DNA from: Neobacillus paridis
GTDB taxonomy: Bacteria > Bacillota > Bacilli > Bacillales > Cytobacillaceae
Direction: 5' to 3'
NCBI RefSeq assembly: GCF_016765675.1
Contig: NZ_JAESWB010000045.1
Location: 1 to 64,000 of the forward strand
DNA: 64,000 bases
Under the pieces are notes generated by a model, which was given only the letters and a program-made list of their open reading frames with translations, did not search any database and was not told the DNA's origin. Shown here piece by piece: positions 8,657-18,224 of this stretch (its first letter is position 1; every line of letters begins with the position of its first letter). Position numbers and translations under genes: made by a program.

Positions 8657-9679
8657 CTAGTTGTATTTAGCGCATGATGAACGTTCCACCAAGCGATGCG
8701 AAATAATCAACCGTTTCACAGGTTCCTTATCATTTTCAATCATTAAAATTAAGTTCTTCGTTGCTTGGTATCCAAGTTCAAATATATTGATGTCCACCGA
8801 AGTTAATGGGGGTCTGGACATTTCCGCAAGCAAAACATTATTAAAGCTGACTATCGATAGATCTTGAGGTACCTGTATACCCAATTCATCAAGCGTGTTC
8901 AATACTCCTAGCGCCATAAAATCATCAGCGACAACAAGGGCTGTTGGCGGCTCATCAAGTGCCATTAATTCACGGACTGCCTCCTGTCCGCCTTCCCGTA
9001 AAAATTCCTCATGAACAATATATTCAGGTTTTACCAGAATACCTGCTTCCTGCAAGGCCTTTTCATAGCCATCCAGGCGGTCTAAAGTTACCATCAGTTC
9101 CCGGGTCCCTCCAATGAAAGCAATATGCCGATGACCTAAATGAAGTAAGTATTCCGTGGCCTCTTTCATCGCTCGGATATTATCATTATCAACATGCGTA
9201 ATTTCTTCAATATCTTGGTAGGGCTTCCCGATTAGTACAAATGGGAATTTCCTTTTCCGCAAATATGAGCTGACCTGATCACGAACCCTTGAAGTAAGGA
9301 GTACAACTCCGTCAACACGTCGCCCCTCGACCATCTGTATGACCGCATCAAGAATTTCTTTTTCAGATTTGCCTGTCGTCATATGCAAAGCATAATATTT
9401 TTCCTGTGCTCCCTCACTAATTCCTTGTAACACTGTTGGAAAAAAAGGATTTTGAAAACCAACATCCTTTGAGCTTGGCATTACAAGTCCAATCGTCTGT
9501 GTTGATTTACTAACTAGATTTCTAGCATTTATATTAGGATGGTAGCCAAGCTGTTCCATTGCCCTTTTTACTTTTTGCTTTGTTTCTTCACTGATACGCG
9601 GACTATCTGCGATAACTCTTGAAACCGTCGAAGGTGCTACATTGGCGAGCTTTGCTACGTCCTTAATGGTTACGGTCAT
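8657..9679 (-). CDS. LacI-family repressor of the maltodextrin regulon (MalR-like)
   Basis: A 340-residue LacI/GalR regulator. The N-terminal HTH (TIKDVAKLANVAPSTVSRVIADSPRISEET) is followed by the hinge helix with NINARNLVSKST and a periplasmic-binding-protein-like effector domain from about residue 60. It sits inside the operon it presumably controls, between the GH31 and GH13 genes. Palindromes with a central CG, as LacI proteins prefer, occur at both divergent promoters (15721 and 15920). Maltose or a maltodextrin as inducer is inferred from context. Confidence 0.88.
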   Translation of the reverse strand: MTVTIKDVAKLANVAPSTVSRVIADSPRISEETKQKVKRAMEQLGYHPNINARNLVSKSTQTIGLVMPSSKDVGFQNPFFPTVLQGISEGAQEKYYALHMTTGKSEKEILDAVIQMVEGRRVDGVVLLTSRVRDQVSSYLRKRKFPFVLIGKPYQDIEEITHVDNDNIRAMKEATEYLLHLGHRHIAFIGGTRELMVTLDRLDGYEKALQEAGILVKPEYIVHEEFLREGGQEAVRELMALDEPPTALVVADDFMALGVLNTLDELGIQVPQDLSIVSFNNVLLAEMSRPPLTSVDINIFELGYQATKNLILMIENDKEPVKRLIISHRLVERSSCAKYN

Positions 9680-9719
9680 TATATTTTTCCCCTCTCAAAG
9701 AAGGTAAATCTCTTATTTT

Positions 9720-12083
9720 TCAATGATACATTAAAGCTGTTACCCTATCTTGTTCTTTTATTATATCTAATTGACTACCATTTAAATAAAGATCAAAATC
9801 TTTTTGTGATCCGTGTATGACAAACTCAATTTCTGACCATTCCGGCTGATAAGATCCCTCTGTTTTTGTGTATATTTCAATCTTTCCAAGAGTTGTTTTT
9901 ACCTCAAATGTTTGTTTGAAATAAACACCATCCAGATAAGAAAACGTCATGCCATCATCATCGTAAAGTGTAAAAGAAGATGTGGAATTTGGTTCATAAT
10001 AAAAATGCAGAAACAACTTCTCATCCTTAATATTGGTAGACAATTTCTTCTGGCCATGAAGAATCATACTCCCTTTTTTCACAAAAATAGGAAGTGTGTT
10101 TAATTCTGCTTTGACTAAATGATATTGTTTTCCATCATAATCTTCCTCAGTCCAATAATCCACCCATCTTCCTTCCGGTAAAAAAACAGTTCTATGTGTT
10201 TTACCAGGTTCCATGATTGGAGCAATGATCACGTTATCTCCAAACATGAATTGATCAGAAATTTGATACGTTTGTTCATCAGATGGATATTCAAAGAATA
10301 ACGGACGCATAATCGGGGCCCCAGTCCGGTTTGATTCAACAAATAATGTATACAGTTGTGGGAGCCATTCATAGCGAAGTTCAATGTATCGTTTCATAAT
10401 TTCTTCGTATTTTTCGCCAAATGACCATGGTTCCTGGCGAACTGACTCCAATACAGAATGATTTCTAAAATATGGTGTGAAGGCGCCAACCTGAGTCCAT
10501 CTTGTCAGTAGCTCACCGTTAGAGTTATGAGCAAATCCACCCACATCCGCACCGGAAAATGCCACTCCTGAAAGACCCAAATTCATAATCATTGGCAGCG
10601 TCATCTGTAGATGTTCCCAAAAACTTCGATTATCCCCAGTCCATACTGCTGCATACCGCTGGATGCCCGAATAACCAGCACGAGTTAATACAAACGGACG
10701 AAGACCATTCAGTTCTTTTTTCAACCCTTCATAGGTTGCCTCACTCATTAACAATCCGTAAAGATTATGCAGTTCACGATGCGATTTTGGATTTCCGTTA
10801 TTATGATGCATCACTGAAAGATCCATGGTTTTGGATTCATTAAATACGGCTGGTTCATTCATATCATTCCAGATTCCTTCAATACCCAGATCAGTATAAT
10901 ATTTATGTTTGGTCCCCCACCATTCTTTCACACTTTTTTTCGTAAAGTCGGGGAATACACTCCTCCCAGCCCATACATCTCCAATATATACAGGACCTTC
11001 AATATATTTGCAAAAATAATCTTGTTGAATTCCTTCTTTATAGATCGGATATTCCACATCTTGTTTTACACCTGGGTCAACTATAGGGACAATTCTTATC
11101 CCTAACTTTTTTAATTCGGTAACCATTTTTTCAGGATTTGGAAATTTATTCTTATCAAAAGTAAACACCCTATAACCATCCATGTAGTGAATATCAAGAT
11201 ATATGGCATCTAAAGGAATTTCCTTTTTGATAAATGTTTTTGCAAGAGTAAGAACTTCCTCTTCCGTTTCATAACTATATCGTGATTGATGATAACCAAT
11301 TGCCCACTTCGGAGGGATTGGCATTCTTCCTGTTAAGAATGTATACTGTTCCAGCACATCTCTCGGACTTGGGCCAACCATTACATAATAATTTAATAAG
11401 CCGCCATCAGCCGAAAAAGAATAATATTTTTCCTCTGATTGTAAATCAAAGGTTGAGCGAAATGTATGATCAAAGAAAACTCCATGAGCTTTTCCATCTC
11501 TTAATGTGATAAAAAATGGGATGGATTGATATAGTGGGTCTGTCTCAGGATTATGTGGTGCGTAGACATCGGTATTCCACATCGTCAATTTTTCCCCACG
11601 CTTATTTAAATACCCCGTCTTCTCGCCAAAGCCATAGAAATAATCTGTTTCCGACATTTCTTTAAAGCAGATGACTTCCTTTGAACTCCCGTACCCCATT
11701 CCTCTTTGCCCTTCGCTTACAATTACGTTTCCTTTTGCATCTAAAATAGTTATACGAAGTGGACATTTTGTAATAGCTAAGATCAACTTTAATGAATGAC
11801 AATAGATACTGTCCGTCTCTTCTCTGTACTTTATATCAATAGGCTGAGATTCAGCTACAACAGCAGGACTGCTGACAAAGCATGAATCTCCTAATGGATT
11901 GGCGGTAATTTGGACAATATCCTCTCGAATAAATTTTATGATTACCTTCCCGGTTTCCGTCTGCAATATAACTTCTGGTCCACTCTTTTGGCTCGAAACC
12001 AAATTACCAATGTCAAAAAAGGTTGATTTCGCAAAAATCTTAGATTGACTAGGCTGAATTGCAAAACTAGAATCTTCTAACAT
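9720..12083 (-). CDS. GH31 alpha-glucosidase
   Basis: The 787-residue product has the length of alpha-glucosidase II of thermophilic bacilli. An N-terminal beta-sandwich (about 1-245) precedes the TIM barrel. The nucleophile Asp407 lies in GIWNDMNEP and the acid/base Asp484 in WTGDN; C-terminal beta-domains follow. No signal peptide is seen, so it acts in the cytoplasm on imported maltodextrins, releasing glucose from non-reducing ends. The ATG has GGAGTGAAG upstream. It follows mdxG by 69 bp and precedes the LacI gene by 40 bp. Confidence 0.9.
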   Translation of the reverse strand: MLEDSSFAIQPSQSKIFAKSTFFDIGNLVSSQKSGPEVILQTETGKVIIKFIREDIVQITANPLGDSCFVSSPAVVAESQPIDIKYREETDSIYCHSLKLILAITKCPLRITILDAKGNVIVSEGQRGMGYGSSKEVICFKEMSETDYFYGFGEKTGYLNKRGEKLTMWNTDVYAPHNPETDPLYQSIPFFITLRDGKAHGVFFDHTFRSTFDLQSEEKYYSFSADGGLLNYYVMVGPSPRDVLEQYTFLTGRMPIPPKWAIGYHQSRYSYETEEEVLTLAKTFIKKEIPLDAIYLDIHYMDGYRVFTFDKNKFPNPEKMVTELKKLGIRIVPIVDPGVKQDVEYPIYKEGIQQDYFCKYIEGPVYIGDVWAGRSVFPDFTKKSVKEWWGTKHKYYTDLGIEGIWNDMNEPAVFNESKTMDLSVMHHNNGNPKSHRELHNLYGLLMSEATYEGLKKELNGLRPFVLTRAGYSGIQRYAAVWTGDNRSFWEHLQMTLPMIMNLGLSGVAFSGADVGGFAHNSNGELLTRWTQVGAFTPYFRNHSVLESVRQEPWSFGEKYEEIMKRYIELRYEWLPQLYTLFVESNRTGAPIMRPLFFEYPSDEQTYQISDQFMFGDNVIIAPIMEPGKTHRTVFLPEGRWVDYWTEEDYDGKQYHLVKAELNTLPIFVKKGSMILHGQKKLSTNIKDEKLFLHFYYEPNSTSSFTLYDDDGMTFSYLDGVYFKQTFEVKTTLGKIEIYTKTEGSYQPEWSEIEFVIHGSQKDFDLYLNGSQLDIIKEQDRVTALMYH

Positions 12084-12152
12084 TCACTCTTCACTCCATA
12101 TACGATATAGTCTTATCATGCTATTAATAGGCTGGGAAAGTCTCCCTCCCTG

Positions 12153-12995
12153 TTATCCTTTTACTCCTCCAGCGGTTAATCCTGTAACAAAATACTTTTG
12201 GAATGATAAAAACAAAATTGAAATAGGGATAGCGATTAAAACTGATCCAGCAGCAAAGGTAGTAAATTCACTCCCATACTGTCTTGAAACTAAGTCATAT
12301 AATCCTACCGCCAACGTATATTTTTCGGGTGAACGTAAAATGACTTTTGCTAGAATAAAATCTGTAAACGGGGTAATAAAATTAAATAATGCAACAACTG
12401 CAATAATTGGCTTCGCCAGCGGCATAATAATTTGAATGAAAATTCTCATATGCCCAGCTCCATCCATTCTTGCACTTTCGTCCAATTCTTTCGGAATTGA
12501 ATCTAAATATCCCTTCATCAGCCATGTATTCATCGGGATGGCTCCACCAACGTAAATTAAGATTAGACCAGCATGGGTATCAAGTAAATCGGCTGCTCTC
12601 GCCAATACAAAAATGGCAATCAAAGCGGCAAAATTCGGGATCATTTGCAACATTAAAAAAGTGACTAATCCATGCTTTCTTCCAATAAATTGATATCGGG
12701 AAAATGCATAGGCCGTAAAACTAATGACGATTACTGATGATACCATCGTAATCAAGCTGATTTTCAACGTATTCCAATACCATATCAGATAGTTACTTTT
12801 CTCGAGATTAAAAATGGTTTTAAAATGTTCCCATGTAGGATTCTTAGGAATCAAGGAAGAGCTTGATAAACTCGTTCCTGGAGTCATAGAAGCTCCTATT
12901 ACCCACAGAATTGGATAAATGATAATTACTGCCATGATCATAACAACAAGATATGTCAGCGACAAGCGAATGATTTTTTGCCTCTTTATGCTCAT
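12153..12995 (-). CDS. mdxG: Maltodextrin ABC transporter permease MdxG (MalG-like)
   Basis: A 280-residue permease with six membrane helices. The EAA-loop near residues 170-190 reads ELDESARMDGAGHMRIFIQIIMPLAKP, typical of MalG/MalD proteins. It forms the membrane pore with MdxF, whose stop codon side is separated from this start by one base, so the two are translationally coupled. The C terminus ends TGLTAGGVKG, as in B. subtilis MdxG. The ATPase is not encoded nearby. Confidence 0.9.
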   Translation of the reverse strand: MSIKRQKIIRLSLTYLVVMIMAVIIIYPILWVIGASMTPGTSLSSSSLIPKNPTWEHFKTIFNLEKSNYLIWYWNTLKISLITMVSSVIVISFTAYAFSRYQFIGRKHGLVTFLMLQMIPNFAALIAIFVLARAADLLDTHAGLILIYVGGAIPMNTWLMKGYLDSIPKELDESARMDGAGHMRIFIQIIMPLAKPIIAVVALFNFITPFTDFILAKVILRSPEKYTLAVGLYDLVSRQYGSEFTTFAAGSVLIAIPISILFLSFQKYFVTGLTAGGVKG

Positions 12996-12996
12996 A

Positions 12997-14277
12997 TCAC
13001 ATTATATCCTCCTCTTTGAATGCATTTGTTTTCCTAAATTGCCAAAGAGATACTAATATGACAACCGTTGAAAGTATTAATGTAATCGCGGCAGCCATTC
13101 CATATTCTTGTTTTGTTACGGTTAGATTGTAGATCCAGGAAATCAAAATATCTGTGCCACCAGCATTTTGACCTGAAATTGCCGGTCCCCCCGTATTAAA
13201 TAGGTAAATAATATTAAAGTTATTAAAGTTAAATGTATATTGGGTTATCAAAATTGGCGCGGTAGCAAATAAAATTAACGGGAACGTAATGTGACGGAAT
13301 TTTTGCCACATATTTGCTCCATCAATCGTAGCTGCTTCATACAATTCCTCAGGAATAGCTTGTAGTACCCCGGTAACCATTGCAAAAATAAATGGAAAGC
13401 CGAGCCATGTTTGAATAAAAATAAGCGCTATTCTCGTCCAAGCTGCTTCAGTCATCCACGGAATCGGCCCAATGCCGAGTGCATGTAAAATAGTTGTGTT
13501 AATGGCCCCAAAACTTTCATTAAATAATCCAGCAAAGATCAAGATTGAAACAAATGCAGGAACAGCCCAAGGTAGAATTAATATCGTTCGGATAATCGCC
13601 TTGCCCTTTAAATCTTTTTGATTAATTAACACAGCCAAAAAGACTCCAAGAGCAATTTGAAATGTCGTTGCCCCAAAAGTCCAAATAATTGTCCATGAGA
13701 AAACATTTATAAAGGTATTACGCCATATATCTAAGGTAAACAATTTCAAATAGTTTTCTATGCCTACCCAATCTACCAGTTTCGCTGGCCATTGATGGTA
13801 TAAATTGTAATTGGTAAATGAAAGCAATAACACGAAAATGATAGGTAAAATGACAACAAATATTAAAAGAAAAAATCCAGGCGTGATCATTAAATAGGGA
13901 AAACCTTCATTTATCAAGGTGTGATATTGGCCCTTTATCGTGCTTAAAGGAATCCCTAAGTCACGTTTTTTTCCATTTTTATATGCATCCCGTAAATTAA
14001 ATAAAAAGAATCCCAGTCCAAAAATAGTTAAAAGAATAGCGATAATCCCATAAACTAATAGAAATATTGAATTATCTCTTGGTAATTCCTCACCTAGTGT
14101 GACGATTCCCCAGTAACCAATGTTTAAAATGTCCTTAAAAACCACAATAAATGAGAACGTTAAAATTAAAAAGACAATTCCTTTTAAAAATTGGCGATTA
14201 TATATTTGTCCAAGCCCAGGTATTACTGAAAGTGTTACAGCAACTTTCCCATGATTAGTTTTTTTCACTTTTTCCAC
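12997..14277 (-). CDS. mdxF: Maltodextrin ABC transporter permease MdxF (MalF-like)
   Basis: The product has about 426 residues. An N-terminal region with TLSVIPGLGQIYN and three helices precedes the six-helix MalF core, and an EAA loop is seen near EELYEAATIDGANMWQKFRHI. I place the start at a GTG (SVEKVKK region) that has AAAGGGG upstream; the frame extends to a TTG at 14325 that has no ribosome binding site and follows the hairpin at once. It pairs with MdxG. Expression relative to mdxE is probably lowered by the hairpin between them. Confidence 0.87.
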   Translation of the reverse strand: MEKVKKTNHGKVAVTLSVIPGLGQIYNRQFLKGIVFLILTFSFIVVFKDILNIGYWGIVTLGEELPRDNSIFLLVYGIIAILLTIFGLGFFLFNLRDAYKNGKKRDLGIPLSTIKGQYHTLINEGFPYLMITPGFFLLIFVVILPIIFVLLLSFTNYNLYHQWPAKLVDWVGIENYLKLFTLDIWRNTFINVFSWTIIWTFGATTFQIALGVFLAVLINQKDLKGKAIIRTILILPWAVPAFVSILIFAGLFNESFGAINTTILHALGIGPIPWMTEAAWTRIALIFIQTWLGFPFIFAMVTGVLQAIPEELYEAATIDGANMWQKFRHITFPLILFATAPILITQYTFNFNNFNIIYLFNTGGPAISGQNAGGTDILISWIYNLTVTKQEYGMAAAITLILSTVVILVSLWQFRKTNAFKEEDIM

Positions 14278-14330
14278 TGAAAGGTAACCCCTTTCTACTT
14301 CATTCCTTTGTTTTAGCTTAAACAAAATTG

Positions 14331-14360
14331 AGGCAGCACCACCTCTATAGGGGCGCTGCC
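14331..14360 (-). terminator. Intercistronic hairpin between mdxE and mdxF
   Basis: AGGCAGC and GCTGCC border a GC-rich stem of about ten pairs with a loop around TATAGAG. On the minus strand it lacks a continuous T run (TCAATTTTG follows), so partial termination or protection of the mdxE mRNA 3' end is more likely than full termination. Binding-protein genes are often made in excess this way. Confidence 0.65.
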
Positions 14361-14373
14361 TTTTTAAATCAAA

Positions 14374-15639
14374 TTATTTTCCACTATGATTTGTTTCAAT
14401 ATTTTGATTAATTTGTTTTACTGCATTATCAAGTGCTTTTTTAGCCTCAGCCTTACCTGTTACGACAGTTTGAACAGCATTTTTCATTGGATCCCATACC
14501 TCAGCCATTTCTGGAACACTTGGCATTGGAATGGCTACTTGTGACTGAGCCATAACAGCAGCGGCCCCTTCATTATTTTTCACGAAGTTTTCGTCTTCGA
14601 TTAATGATTTTAACGGAGGAATTTCACCAGTTAATTCAAATCGTTTCTTTGCATTTTCCTCATTGGTAATATATTCAACAAATTTTTGTGCCCATTCTGA
14701 ATTCTTGCTAAAGCTAGTAACGAACCAACCTTTGACACCCATAAATGTTTTTACCGGCTGTCCATTTGGTAATTTAGGCATCGGTGCAACACCCATATCA
14801 ATTCCTGCATCTTGATAATCTTTAAATGCCCAAGGACCATTTTGTACAGCAAAAGCTTTACCTTCTTTAAATAACCCATTCATTTGGTCATTTGATTTCT
14901 CACCGATAATTCCACGCGGGAACAGGCCTTCTGCATACCATTTATTAATATAGTTAACTGCTTCCACAGCTTTATCATTATTTAAACCAATATCTTTAAC
15001 ATTAAGTTGATTATCTTTTTGGCCAAATACATATGCTCCAAATCCTGCAAATATTCCATGGGCATGATAGAAATCATCCCAAATGGCTAAGAAACCATAA
15101 TTTCCGTTTTTCGTTACCTCTTTTGACTTTTGGTAAACTTCATCCATCGTTGTTGGTACTTCTGGCAATAGTTTTTTATTGTAAATGAATACCGGAGTTT
15201 CTACTGCTTTTGGAAGAGCATAAAGTTTTCCCTCATATCTGAAAGCATCCACTGAAGACTTTGTAAATTTAGATAGAACTTCATCACTTACTTCAAGAGG
15301 TTTAATGTATCCCTTAACGACAGAAGGTCCTACCCCATCATGTGACATCGTAATGACGTCTGGTGCTTTTTCTGTATTACCATCTAATGCAAGGTTTTCC
15401 TGCATTTTTGTAATATTGAATTCTTTGAATCCAATTTTAATTCCATTTTCTTTTTCAAACTTTTGTGCAGCATCTTTTAATGCTACTCCTTTATCTTGGT
15501 CTTCCCAGACAATCAGTTTTTCCGGTTTTGCACCTTCCTTACTATTTGTGGTGCTGCTTGAATCTTTTTTTGGTCCACAAGCAGACAGAACACCAAGCAT
15601 TAAGACAACCATCATAAAAATTGAAAGCGTCTTTTTCAT
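14374..15639 (-). CDS. mdxE: Maltose/maltodextrin-binding lipoprotein MdxE
   Basis: A 421-residue extracellular solute-binding protein of the MalE family. Its signal peptide ends in the lipobox LSAC, so the mature protein starts at a lipidated Cys21 and stays on the outer face of the membrane. The domain opens KLIVWEDQDKGVALKDAAQKF. It is the first gene of the operon mdxE-mdxF-mdxG-GH31-lacI-malL, behind a promoter with an operator and a cre box. AGGAGG lies before the ATG. Confidence 0.9.
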   Translation of the reverse strand: MKKTLSIFMMVVLMLGVLSACGPKKDSSSTTNSKEGAKPEKLIVWEDQDKGVALKDAAQKFEKENGIKIGFKEFNITKMQENLALDGNTEKAPDVITMSHDGVGPSVVKGYIKPLEVSDEVLSKFTKSSVDAFRYEGKLYALPKAVETPVFIYNKKLLPEVPTTMDEVYQKSKEVTKNGNYGFLAIWDDFYHAHGIFAGFGAYVFGQKDNQLNVKDIGLNNDKAVEAVNYINKWYAEGLFPRGIIGEKSNDQMNGLFKEGKAFAVQNGPWAFKDYQDAGIDMGVAPMPKLPNGQPVKTFMGVKGWFVTSFSKNSEWAQKFVEYITNEENAKKRFELTGEIPPLKSLIEDENFVKNNEGAAAVMAQSQVAIPMPSVPEMAEVWDPMKNAVQTVVTGKAEAKKALDNAVKQINQNIETNHSGK

Positions 15640-15704
15640 TTTTCCCCCTCCTAAATATTTGAAAAATTTGTTTTTGTGCTATGCGTCCCGTTTTCTAAAT
15701 TTTT

Positions 15705-15776
15705 TTACAGCGCTTACATTTGCGAAAACGATTGCACAATTTACTTTTATTATAATGCATAGATAAAAATTTACAA
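15705..15776 (-). promoter_or_regulatory. mdxE promoter with LacI-type operator and cre box
   Basis: On the minus strand TTGTAA (15776-15771) and TATAAT (15754-15749) are 16 bp apart. Just downstream, 15721-15741 contains TGCGAAAACGATTGCACAA, a CG-centred imperfect palindrome. Next, 15705-15718 reads TGTAAGCGCTGTAA on the minus strand and fits the CcpA cre consensus TGWAANCGNTNWCA with one mismatch. Both sites lie at or after the start of transcription, where bound repressors block it. Catabolite repression by CcpA and specific repression by the LacI protein are inferred. Confidence 0.75.
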
Positions 15777-15919
15777 CCACTTTTTAAAAAGTTTTATAAC
15801 ATCATTTGTCGTTAACCATTTTGAATAACGTTTTATTTTTAGTAAAATAACAATAAAACTACTTCCTAAGAAAGAGAGTTGTTAAAAGAAACTGTTTACC
15901 ATCGTCCAAAGGATAAAGA

Positions 15920-15937
15920 TGCATACGTTTGCACAAC
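15920..15937 (+). promoter_or_regulatory. LacI-type operator before the second GH13 gene
   Basis: TGCATACGTTTGCA is a palindrome with a single mismatch and a central CG. Its right half, CG-TTTGCACAA, matches the right half of the operator at mdxE (CG-ATTGCACAA). This shared half-site links the divergent GH13 gene to the same LacI-family repressor. Confidence 0.65.
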
Positions 15938-15997
15938 TGGTGAACTGCATATTCAACTTTGGGCGAAAAAAGAGGATTTAAGATGGAGGGGAAAACG

Positions 15998-17671
15998 TTG
16001 AGCATAAATGATGAGTGGTGGAAGAAAAGTGTTGTCTATCAAATATACCCGCGCAGCTTTATGGATTCTAACGGAGATGGAATCGGAGACATCCAGGGAA
16101 TTATTGAGAAATTGGATTATTTAAGATTATTGGGTGCAGATGTGATTTGGTTAAGTCCGGTTTATGATTCGCCTAACGATGATAATGGCTACGATATCCG
16201 TAACTATCAAGCAATCATGAAGGAATTCGGAACAATGGCGGATTTTGACCAAATGTTAACCGAAGTGCATAACCGTGGAATGAAATTGGTGATGGATTTA
16301 GTAGTGAATCATACATCTGATGAACATATATGGTTTGTTGAGTCAAAAAAGTCAAAGGACAACCCTTACCGTGATTATTATTTTTGGCGAAAAGGAAAAG
16401 AAGGCCAAGAGCCAAATAATTGGGGCTCGGTTTTCGGCGGCTCGGCATGGCAATATGATGAAACGACCGATGAATATTACCTTCATCTGTTTTCCAAAAA
16501 ACAACCTGATCTGAATTGGGAAAACCCAAAACTCCGTAAAGAAGTCTACAACATGATGAAGTTTTGGCTTGATAAAGGAATTGACGGTTTCCGGATGGAT
16601 GTAATCAATATGATCTCGAAAAATCCGGAGCTGCCTGATGGTGATAAGCGTAAGGGACAATTATATGGTGACGGCGGCCGTTATTTTATGAACGGGCCTA
16701 GAATTCATGAGTTTTTACAGGAAATGAATCAAGAAGTCCTGTCGAAGTATCCGGTTATGACAGTTGGTGAAATGCCGGGGGCTGCCCCAGAGGACGCTGT
16801 TCTTTACACTGATCCGGAGAGAAAGGAAGTCAATATGATATTTACCTTTGAGCACATGGATTTAGACAGCGCGCCCGGCGATAAGTGGAATTTGAAGCCG
16901 TTTGAGTTGGTGGAACTGAAAGAGAATCTGGCTAAATGGCAAACGGCGCTGCATAATAAAGGCTGGAACAGCTTGTATTGGAACAATCACGATCAGCCAC
17001 GGATTGTTTCCCGGTTTGGCGATGATGACCCATATCGTGTAGAATCGGCGAAAATGTTAGCCGCCTGTCTCCACTTCATGCAGGGGACACCATATATTTA
17101 TCAAGGCGAAGAAATTGGCATGACAAATGTGAAATTTACGTCGCTTGATGATTACCGCGATATCGAGACCATCAATATGTATAATGAGCGTAGAGCATTG
17201 GGCTATTCACATGAGGAGATTATGAATTCGATTTATGGCAAAGGCAGGGATAATGCGAGAACCCCGATGCAGTGGGATTCAACGGACAATGCTGGATTTA
17301 CAACAGGAACTCCGTGGATTAAGGTGAACCCTAGATATAAAGAGATTAATGCGAAGGCAGCCTTGGAAGATCCCTCGTCTATCTTTTATTTTTATCAAAA
17401 ATTAATTCAGCTTCGGAAAGAAATGGACATCATTACCAAAGGGGGCTTTGAACTGCTGTTGAAGGATCATTCGCAATTATTTGTATATGAACGGAAGCTA
17501 TACGATGAAAGGCTGCTGGTTGTATGTAATTTCAGCGGAGAAGAAGTAGTGGTCGAAGATGAAGCAGTTGGTACAAAGCTGAAAAATGATCACGTTCTTC
17601 TTGGAAATTACGAAACCGTAGGGACTAACGTACTTCGCCCGTATGAAGTAATTGTGTTGAAAAATAGTTGA
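15998..17671 (+). CDS. GH13 oligo-1,6-glucosidase, predicted alpha-1,6 specificity
   Basis: A paralogue of the enzyme at 6968, about 557 residues. Nucleophile Asp201 lies in GFRMDVIN and acid/base Glu258 in TVGEMP; the conserved NNHDQPR segment follows. Val follows the nucleophile, the residue linked to alpha-1,6 (isomaltose, panose) hydrolysis. The start is uncertain: TTG at 15998 has GGAGGGG six bases upstream and best matches family N termini, while ATG at 15983 has AGAGGA. It is transcribed away from mdxE, and the operator at 15920 suggests the same repressor. Confidence 0.88.
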   Translation: MSINDEWWKKSVVYQIYPRSFMDSNGDGIGDIQGIIEKLDYLRLLGADVIWLSPVYDSPNDDNGYDIRNYQAIMKEFGTMADFDQMLTEVHNRGMKLVMDLVVNHTSDEHIWFVESKKSKDNPYRDYYFWRKGKEGQEPNNWGSVFGGSAWQYDETTDEYYLHLFSKKQPDLNWENPKLRKEVYNMMKFWLDKGIDGFRMDVINMISKNPELPDGDKRKGQLYGDGGRYFMNGPRIHEFLQEMNQEVLSKYPVMTVGEMPGAAPEDAVLYTDPERKEVNMIFTFEHMDLDSAPGDKWNLKPFELVELKENLAKWQTALHNKGWNSLYWNNHDQPRIVSRFGDDDPYRVESAKMLAACLHFMQGTPYIYQGEEIGMTNVKFTSLDDYRDIETINMYNERRALGYSHEEIMNSIYGKGRDNARTPMQWDSTDNAGFTTGTPWIKVNPRYKEINAKAALEDPSSIFYFYQKLIQLRKEMDIITKGGFELLLKDHSQLFVYERKLYDERLLVVCNFSGEEVVVEDEAVGTKLKNDHVLLGNYETVGTNVLRPYEVIVLKNS

Positions 17672-17746
17672 TTCAAAATGTACTCCCGTAAAGAAAGTGG
17701 GAGCCTTTGTCCCTTATCCATTTCACGAAAAAGCGAAATTCAAAAA

Positions 17747-17780
17747 AATCCTCACCCCTTTTTATAAAAGGATGAGGATT
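17747..17780. terminator. Bidirectional terminator
   Basis: AATCCTCACC pairs with GGATGAGGATT around a TTTTTATAAAA loop, with an A run before and a T run after. It serves the GH13 gene on the plus strand and the haemoglobin gene on the minus strand. A second small stem, CTCCC/GGGAG, lies at about 17684-17704. Confidence 0.85.
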
Positions 17781-17786
17781 TTTATT

Positions 17787-18182
17787 TTATTCTTCTGAAT
17801 CCGGTGTATTGACCATAATCCCGGCAACTTGGGTCAGCCGGTCATAAAAGGCTAATCCGGCTGGATTTTGATCAAGACCGATTTCTTCGAACGCTTCTTT
17901 CATACAGCGAAGCCAGGCTTTTGCTCTTTTTGGCGTCACTTCATGTGGAAGATGCCGCTGGCGCATCGCAGGTGGTCCAAACTCCTGGCTATATAACGCT
18001 GGCCCCCCTAAAAATTGTGGCAAAAACAATTTTTGTTTTCGTTTGATTTCCTCCATATCCCCAACAAACAGTGGTGCTAAATCGGGATCTGCATATACCC
18101 GCGGATAAAACGCCTCAACCAGCTGATTAATGGTCTCTTGTCCGCCAATCTCACTATAAAGCGTTTTAAATTTGTATTCCAA
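17787..18182 (-). CDS. yjbI: Group II truncated haemoglobin (YjbI-like)
   Basis: A 131-residue globin with the 2-over-2 fold. Family marks are the Phe-Tyr pair in EAFYPRVYADPDLAPLF, the probable proximal His in RQRHLPHEVT and the Trp in AKAWLRCM typical of group II. It binds heme and likely oxygen; relatives have peroxidase activity or help oxygen supply. In B. subtilis yjbI sits next to yjbH/spx-related genes, which are not here. An Fnr-like palindrome lies at about -41.5, so activation at low oxygen is likely. Confidence 0.9.
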   Translation of the reverse strand: MEYKFKTLYSEIGGQETINQLVEAFYPRVYADPDLAPLFVGDMEEIKRKQKLFLPQFLGGPALYSQEFGPPAMRQRHLPHEVTPKRAKAWLRCMKEAFEEIGLDQNPAGLAFYDRLTQVAGIMVNTPDSEE

Positions 18183-18224
18183 TTTTCTTCACCATCCTCT
18201 TTTCATTTTCCCCTAATTTTAATT

